A stretch of DNA of 9,777 nucleotides, taken from positions 1 to 9,777 of the forward strand of contig NBLI01000104.1 in NCBI GenBank assembly GCA_002084535.1, written 5' to 3'. Positions 5,884 to 9,777 of the stretch are shown piece by piece. The notes beneath the pieces are model-generated. The model searched no databases and was not told the origin of the DNA. It saw only the letters and a list, made by a program, of their open reading frames with translations. Within the stretch, counting starts at the first letter, position 1. The number at the start of each line of letters is the position of its first letter. This DNA is from Candidatus Zhuqueibacterota bacterium 4572_119. Its GTDB lineage: Bacteria > Zhuqueibacterota > Zhuqueibacteria > Thermofontimicrobiales > Thermofontimicrobiaceae. Made by a program: the position numbers and the translations under genes.

Positions 5884-7701
5884 TTATTTTTTCTGACCAT
5901 CTCTCCGGTCGCGGACTGTTTTAGCAGGTATGCCTACCGCAATTGAATATTCATCGATGTTGCCATTAACCACCGCGTGAGCACCAACGATTGAATCTCG
6001 TCCGACAGTCGAGCCGTCCAAAACCGCGACACCAGCTCCCAGCCAGATATTTTCTTCAAGTACAATTCCCTTTGCTGTTCTGCCCTGGTATAAAATCGGC
6101 ACATCTGTTTTATCCGCGACATGATCCCCGCCAACCAGGTAACAAAAAGCTGCCATAAGATGGTTCTTTTTGATCACAATAGAACCCAGCGATGAAATAA
6201 CACAATTAAAGCCAATATTCACATTATCCTCAAGCACGATGTCGCCATCGTGGCAGGTGAGAATCGTATTCCGTCCGACAAACACACCATTGCCAATTTT
6301 GAGACCTTTATTGCCTTCACCTTTGGCATCCAATACACAATGATCATCGATGACAACATTGTCCCCAATGTGGATTTTGTGCGGATGCCTGATAGCGATA
6401 TTTGTCCCAAATGCCACATTGCGTCCCACGCTGCCCAAAATGACCGGGTACAATTTGCTTCTCAGCAGCAGCCCCAGCGCGCCGGGAACCCAGCTTGTTA
6501 ATGTCATCACAAGTTCAAATTTGATCAAATTCCATAATCCTTTTTTTCCAAGGATTAATTCCATGTATCTTTGCATACTCGACTTTTTCTCGTCAAGCAA
6601 CTCTTTTTGCGTATCCAAAATCTCGTCGCGTGTTTTTTCTTCTGTTTTGTCCGCCATGTTTTTATCCTCCAAAAGGCTTCTATCAACTTTTTCTTCTTTT
6701 CTAAAAATATACAAAATGCCACCAAACACTCCCAGGATGAGAATCATCGCGTAGGCGATCCATGAAAAAGCAATCGCTGAAGCAGCTGATGCCCCATAAA
6801 GACCGAGAAAGAAAACGTATAAATTTTCCCTGATACCGATCCCATTAATTGATAATGGAACCATCTGGACAAAAAGTGCTATGGGAATAATGACCCAAAA
6901 TTTAATGAATGGAATTTCTAATCCCAGCGCTTCTGAAATAAGGTAATAATGGAATATTACATTAATCTGGAGCAACAACGAAAGCGCCAGCGAGTAAACT
7001 AACTCTTTGTTTTTTCCGCGAAAACTAACAAAAGCATCAGCAAATTTATTGACAAATTTCTTAAAAAGACTAAAGCCTGGCAGGTTGAGTATTTTAGTCA
7101 AAACTTTTGCTTTGCCTTGCTGGAGAAAAATCCCCTGTAAAACAACCCACATCAGCACAAAACAAATCACAACCCATAACCATAACATTGGTACCCGCGT
7201 ATTGATTTCCCTGGTGAGCGCTACGGCAATGATCGCGAATACCACAAGGGCAAATAAGCCAATGAATCGCTCCACACCAACAGTGGCAATAGATTTCATC
7301 TTTGGAAATCCTTTGCGCCAGGAATCATAGGCGCGAACCATATCCCCGCCAATCGTTGTTGGTAAAATATTATTGAAGAACATTGCTACAGCATATGAAT
7401 TGACTAAATATGAAACTGGCATATCCATGTTTTGCGCCAACGCTAAAATACGCCACCGGTAGGCGCTGGCATAATAGCCGACCGCGTGCAATGAAAATGA
7501 CAGTAAAAGAATCCAGGGATCAGCCCCTTTCACAGACGTCCAAATTTCACCAAGATTTGTTTTGCTCAAAATATAATATATGAGCGCCACGCTTATCACC
7601 GTTTTAATAATTGTAAAAAGAATATTTTTCATATTTCTTTTTTGGCTTGACGGAGGTTGTCCCGTCATCGCGCGGACATTTTCTATTGTTGTTTTCGACA
7701 T
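5884..7701 (-). CDS. Fusion: UPF0104/LPG-synthase-type membrane domain plus left-handed beta-helix acyltransferase
   Basis: Two-part protein of 605 residues. Residues about 26-333 form roughly eight hydrophobic helices of the UPF0104/LPG_synthase_TM family (the flippase-like fold of MprF and AglD-type proteins), with signature blocks PTTIGGDMVRAY (114-125) and GIGIRENLYVFFLG (287-300). A charged linker, about 334-376, is rich in Lys and Glu. Residues about 425-595 are hexapeptide repeats of a left-handed beta helix, such as IHIGDNVVIDD and IVLEENIWLGAGVAV, with a candidate catalytic His527 (GGDH) and the terminal GIPAKTV block typical of WbbJ/WcaF-like O-acyltransferases. Inferred role: membrane handling of a lipid-linked glycan coupled to its acylation at the cytoplasmic face. 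The start at 7701 has AGAGAGAATA upstream. Residue 349 is an ATG preceded by GGAGG, so the acyltransferase may also be made alone. Acyl donor and acceptor are unknown. Confidence 0.9.
   Translation of the reverse strand: MSKTTIENVRAMTGQPPSSQKRNMKNILFTIIKTVISVALIYYILSKTNLGEIWTSVKGADPWILLLSFSLHAVGYYASAYRWRILALAQNMDMPVSYLVNSYAVAMFFNNILPTTIGGDMVRAYDSWRKGFPKMKSIATVGVERFIGLFALVVFAIIAVALTREINTRVPMLWLWVVICFVLMWVVLQGIFLQQGKAKVLTKILNLPGFSLFKKFVNKFADAFVSFRGKNKELVYSLALSLLLQINVIFHYYLISEALGLEIPFIKFWVIIPIALFVQMVPLSINGIGIRENLYVFFLGLYGASAASAIAFSWIAYAMILILGVFGGILYIFRKEEKVDRSLLEDKNMADKTEEKTRDEILDTQKELLDEKKSSMQRYMELILGKKGLWNLIKFELVMTLTSWVPGALGLLLRSKLYPVILGSVGRNVAFGTNIAIRHPHKIHIGDNVVIDDHCVLDAKGEGNKGLKIGNGVFVGRNTILTCHDGDIVLEDNVNIGFNCVISSLGSIVIKKNHLMAAFCYLVGGDHVADKTDVPILYQGRTAKGIVLEENIWLGAGVAVLDGSTVGRDSIVGAHAVVNGNIDEYSIAVGIPAKTVRDRRDGQKK
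6655..6670 (-). promoter_or_regulatory. Internal Shine-Dalgarno and ATG inside the fusion gene
   Basis: On the minus strand GGAGG (6670-6666) is followed by eight bases and then ATG (6657-6655), in frame with the fusion protein at residue 349 (MADKTEEK). This is the strongest ribosome binding site in the window and sits exactly in the linker between the membrane and acyltransferase domains. Initiation here would give a 257-residue stand-alone acyltransferase from 6657 to 5884. It may be a relic of two separate genes joined by loss of a stop codon. Use in the cell is inferred. Confidence 0.6.
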
Positions 7702-7717
7702 TATTCTCTCTGTTAAA

Positions 7718-8704
7718 TTATAAATAATTATTTTCTTTATACCACTCAGCGGTTATCTTCAAACCCTCTTTTAGAGGAACCTGCGGCTTATATCCCAACA
7801 GCCGTTTTGCTTTGGAAATATCGAACGCCCTGTCTTTTGTAAAAAAATCTAACCGGCGGCGGTACAAAGGAGGTTTTACCCGAAGCGGGTAACAAAGCGC
7901 TTCGCAAGCCACGGCAGCGACCCATACAGGAAATAATGGAACGCGTTTTTTAGGCACTGGAACTTCCAGTACTTCTGCTAAAGCTTTAATGTATTCATTT
8001 AAGGTCACATATTCATTTCCACCCAAAGTAAAAAGCTCTCCAGCGGCTTCGGGTTTTTCTCCACATAAAATAATTCCCCGAACCAAATCTTTAACAAATG
8101 TCAAATGATATAATACTTCTCCATTTCCAATCATGCGGAATTTTCCGTTATGAACAAATTTAAATATTTTTAAAAAACGGGTATCACCAGGACCATAAAT
8201 CCCAACAGGACGAAAGACAACTCCCTCCATTTCATTTTCTTTAAAAAACTGTAACGCGAGCTGCTCACCTTCCACCTTTGATTGTTGGTAGTAATCTCCG
8301 GGTCCGTAAGGATCGGTTTCCACTGCCGGTGGATTTTTAATCTCCCCCTGAACGCCAACAGTACTGCAATGGACAAAGCGCCTTACACCAGCATCTCGGG
8401 CGACTTCCAATAGATTCTTTGTTCCACCAACATTGACATCAAAGAATAATTGATGTGGAACATCCTGCTCGCGAAAAATCGCCGCGATGTGATAAACTGT
8501 ATCTACACCTTCAACTGCTTTTAACAGCGTATCTTTCTTTGTTAAATCACCTATGACAACATTTATTCCCAATTTTTCCAGTTTAGTTTTATCCTGATTA
8601 GGTAGTGACAAGGCTATTACCTCATAATTCCTTGCTTTCAGCTCTTCAGCCAAATGACCTCCAGTAAAACCTGTCGCTCCAGTCACCAATACTTTTTTCT
8701 TCAT
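7718..8704 (-). CDS. NAD-dependent epimerase/dehydratase (extended SDR)
   Basis: Predicted cytoplasmic NAD(P)-dependent enzyme of 328 residues acting on a nucleotide sugar or a related keto/hydroxy substrate. The N-terminus is a Rossmann fold with the glycine motif TGATGFTGGHL (residues 8-18), an acidic GDL at 52-54, a YHIAA strand end at 71-75, Ser/Thr at 114-115, and the catalytic Y139-x-x-x-K143 (YQQSK). RPVGIYGPGD at 165-174 is the usual block after the catalytic helix. The C-terminal substrate half is less conserved, so the sugar cannot be named. Nearest recognisable groups are UDP-glucose 4-epimerase-like and dihydroflavonol-4-reductase/3-beta-HSD-like SDRs. ATG at 8704 is preceded by GGATGGACTGA, giving a usable GGA site. 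It lies between the GlpD-like gene and the flippase fusion (16-base gap), consistent with supplying a modified sugar to the locus. Confidence 0.92.
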   Translation of the reverse strand: MKKKVLVTGATGFTGGHLAEELKARNYEVIALSLPNQDKTKLEKLGINVVIGDLTKKDTLLKAVEGVDTVYHIAAIFREQDVPHQLFFDVNVGGTKNLLEVARDAGVRRFVHCSTVGVQGEIKNPPAVETDPYGPGDYYQQSKVEGEQLALQFFKENEMEGVVFRPVGIYGPGDTRFLKIFKFVHNGKFRMIGNGEVLYHLTFVKDLVRGIILCGEKPEAAGELFTLGGNEYVTLNEYIKALAEVLEVPVPKKRVPLFPVWVAAVACEALCYPLRVKPPLYRRRLDFFTKDRAFDISKAKRLLGYKPQVPLKEGLKITAEWYKENNYL

Positions 8705-8744
8705 TCAGTCCATCCGTTTTTTTCGGTTCCCTGCTTATTTATAA

Positions 8745-9777
8745 CTATTTTGCCGGTATATAAATTTCTTTAACCTCATCAACTTCCTGTTGACGTCTGG
8801 AGTCGTTCCAACCAAGCTGTTTTCCCATAATATCCGCTACTTCTTTCAGCGTTTCTTCACCTGGATTCCCAGCTGAACCCAGATCAGTTCTCCTCAAAAT
8901 TACGTCCGAAAGTTTAAGAGCCATTTCTTCTTCGACTCCGTGTAAAACTTCGGCTTTGATAACTTCATCAGAACCGGGAATTTTCTCAAGCCACTTTTTA
9001 TCCTTATCCCCATAAAACAAAATGTCCCCTAATTCCGAGCCATAATTATAGCTGAGGTGTTTCATAGCCGCCTCATTCAGCCCGTTTGATTTGCTTTGGA
9101 CATTTCTATTAAGGAAATCATCAAATTTATCAATTTCCCCACCATAAAGCCGCGTTGTTTCTGTTTCGCATTTGGGAGATTTCTTCCCCATTTTTTCAAA
9201 AACAAGATCAATTGTTTTTTTGGCAACATCCCGGGCTGTGGTGTATTTCACGCCAACAGTCGTAATAATTCCATCGATATTATCATCTTTGCTGTGGTCG
9301 AGCATCTTGTAATGACGTTCAAGTTGAACTTCTCCGGTTTTTGGATTTGTACCGGTCATCGGTAAAAATCCACCATAAAAATATGTAACCTCTTCGCGTT
9401 TAATATTCGCGCCCGGATGCGCTGTGTTCACCGCCTTTAAAAAATCTGATATTTCGGCTTCTGTTACTTTGTACTCATCCTGATCGCCAGCATAGGGCAA
9501 GTGGTTTGTGCCAATGATCGTTTTGCCGCGCCAGGGTGAAAAAAACAACATTCTAAAAGCGTTATATTCCGAACCGTCATCAAAAACATGGTGATACGGT
9601 CCTGAAATGCCCGCGGCATACTTTCCCATTATATCACGGTTGACCACAAGGTTCAACGCTGAAGACAAGGTAAACCTCTGAGGCATTGTTTTTCCATTTA
9701 GTCCGGCTAATATTTTGTCAACCCAGGGACCGCCATCATTTACTACCATTTTTGTTTTAATTTCAAACGAATCACCC
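8745..9777 (-). CDS. GlpD-like FAD-dependent glycerol-3-phosphate dehydrogenase, C-terminal part (5' end beyond window)
   Basis: GlpD-type flavoenzymes oxidise sn-glycerol 3-phosphate to dihydroxyacetone phosphate at the inner membrane and pass electrons to quinone. The visible part reads VVNDGGPWVD, matching the family's V-V-N-A-[AT]-G-P-W-[AV]-D block, then SPWRGKTIIGT, and near the middle GVKYTTARDVA, equivalent to the G-G-K-x-T-T-x-R segment. A C-terminal helical domain follows, as in GlpD. The frame is open from the Met codon at 9749 through to 9777 (reading GDSFEIKTK upstream), and that Met replaces a Val inside the VVVN strand, so it is not the start; the FAD-binding N-terminus, roughly 150-200 residues, lies outside. 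The family's G-[VL]-R-P-L motif is GFLPM here (9357-9371), so the usual Arg is Leu. The substrate may therefore differ. It is the first visible gene of the run, 40 bases before the epimerase. Family is secure; exact reaction is less so. Confidence 0.88.
   Translation of the reverse strand, partial: GDSFEIKTKMVVNDGGPWVDKILAGLNGKTMPQRFTLSSALNLVVNRDIMGKYAAGISGPYHHVFDDGSEYNAFRMLFFSPWRGKTIIGTNHLPYAGDQDEYKVTEAEISDFLKAVNTAHPGANIKREEVTYFYGGFLPMTGTNPKTGEVQLERHYKMLDHSKDDNIDGIITTVGVKYTTARDVAKKTIDLVFEKMGKKSPKCETETTRLYGGEIDKFDDFLNRNVQSKSNGLNEAAMKHLSYNYGSELGDILFYGDKDKKWLEKIPGSDEVIKAEVLHGVEEEMALKLSDVILRRTDLGSAGNPGEETLKEVADIMGKQLGWNDSRRQQEVDEVKEIYIPAK

Noticed and set aside
5508..5924. Plus-strand reading frame of 138 codons.
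   Set aside because: Antisense to the 5' end of the AsnB-like gene, with low-complexity hydrophobic content and no family motif.
6250..6754. Overlapping plus-strand frames opposite the acyltransferase domain.
   Set aside because: They mirror the repetitive hexapeptide codons on the other strand; no independent coding signal.
8705..8744. Short CCG/CGG hairpin between the GlpD-like gene and the epimerase.
   Set aside because: A three-base stem is too small to call a terminator or regulatory site.

Overview
The window is a compact stretch of bacterial chromosome in which every credible gene lies on the minus strand, so transcription runs from right (9777) to left (1). The sequence is visibly AT-rich, uses the standard code, has Shine-Dalgarno sites, and packs genes with gaps of 1 to about 40 bases or short overlaps, which suggests one long operon. 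Nothing fixes the taxon. The content (three polyprenol-phosphate-type family 2 glycosyltransferases, a flippase-like membrane domain, an AsnB-like ligase, sugar-modifying oxidoreductases) fits a cell-surface glycan or glycolipid locus of an uncultured bacterium.

Layout in transcription order: (1) 9777-8745, C-terminal part of a GlpD-like FAD-dependent glycerol-3-phosphate dehydrogenase, cut by the right edge; (2) 8704-7718, NAD-dependent epimerase/dehydratase (extended SDR); (3) 7701-5884, a fusion of an eight-helix UPF0104/LPG-synthase-type membrane domain to a left-handed beta-helix acyltransferase, with a strong ribosome binding site and ATG at the join; (4) 5839-3983, AsnB-type ligase whose glutaminase Cys is missing; (5) 3981-3511, small membrane-bound metal-dependent hydrolase (YdjM/DUF457 type); (6) 3530-2586, glycosyltransferase with intact metal site; (7) about 2541-1615, a paralogue that lacks the DxD motif and a normal start codon; (8) 1614-1288, the only long non-coding gap, holding a roughly 122-bp inverted-repeat element resembling a MITE, a dyad and a candidate promoter; (9) 1287-304, a third glycosyltransferase; (10) 263-1, N-terminal part of a Gfo/Idh/MocA oxidoreductase, cut by the left edge.

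A plausible joint role (inference): the epimerase and Gfo/Idh oxidoreductase make or modify nucleotide sugars, the glycosyltransferases load sugars onto polyprenyl phosphate or lipid at the inner face of the membrane, the UPF0104 domain handles the lipid-linked product in the membrane, and the acyltransferase and AsnB-like enzyme decorate it. No substrate can be read from the sequence.

The features most worth a second look are the loss of the catalytic Cys in the AsnB-like protein, the internal translation start in the flippase-acyltransferase fusion, the DxD-less middle glycosyltransferase whose start may be a decayed ATGA overlap, the inverted-repeat insertion, and a GlpD homologue with an altered active-site motif in a glycan locus.
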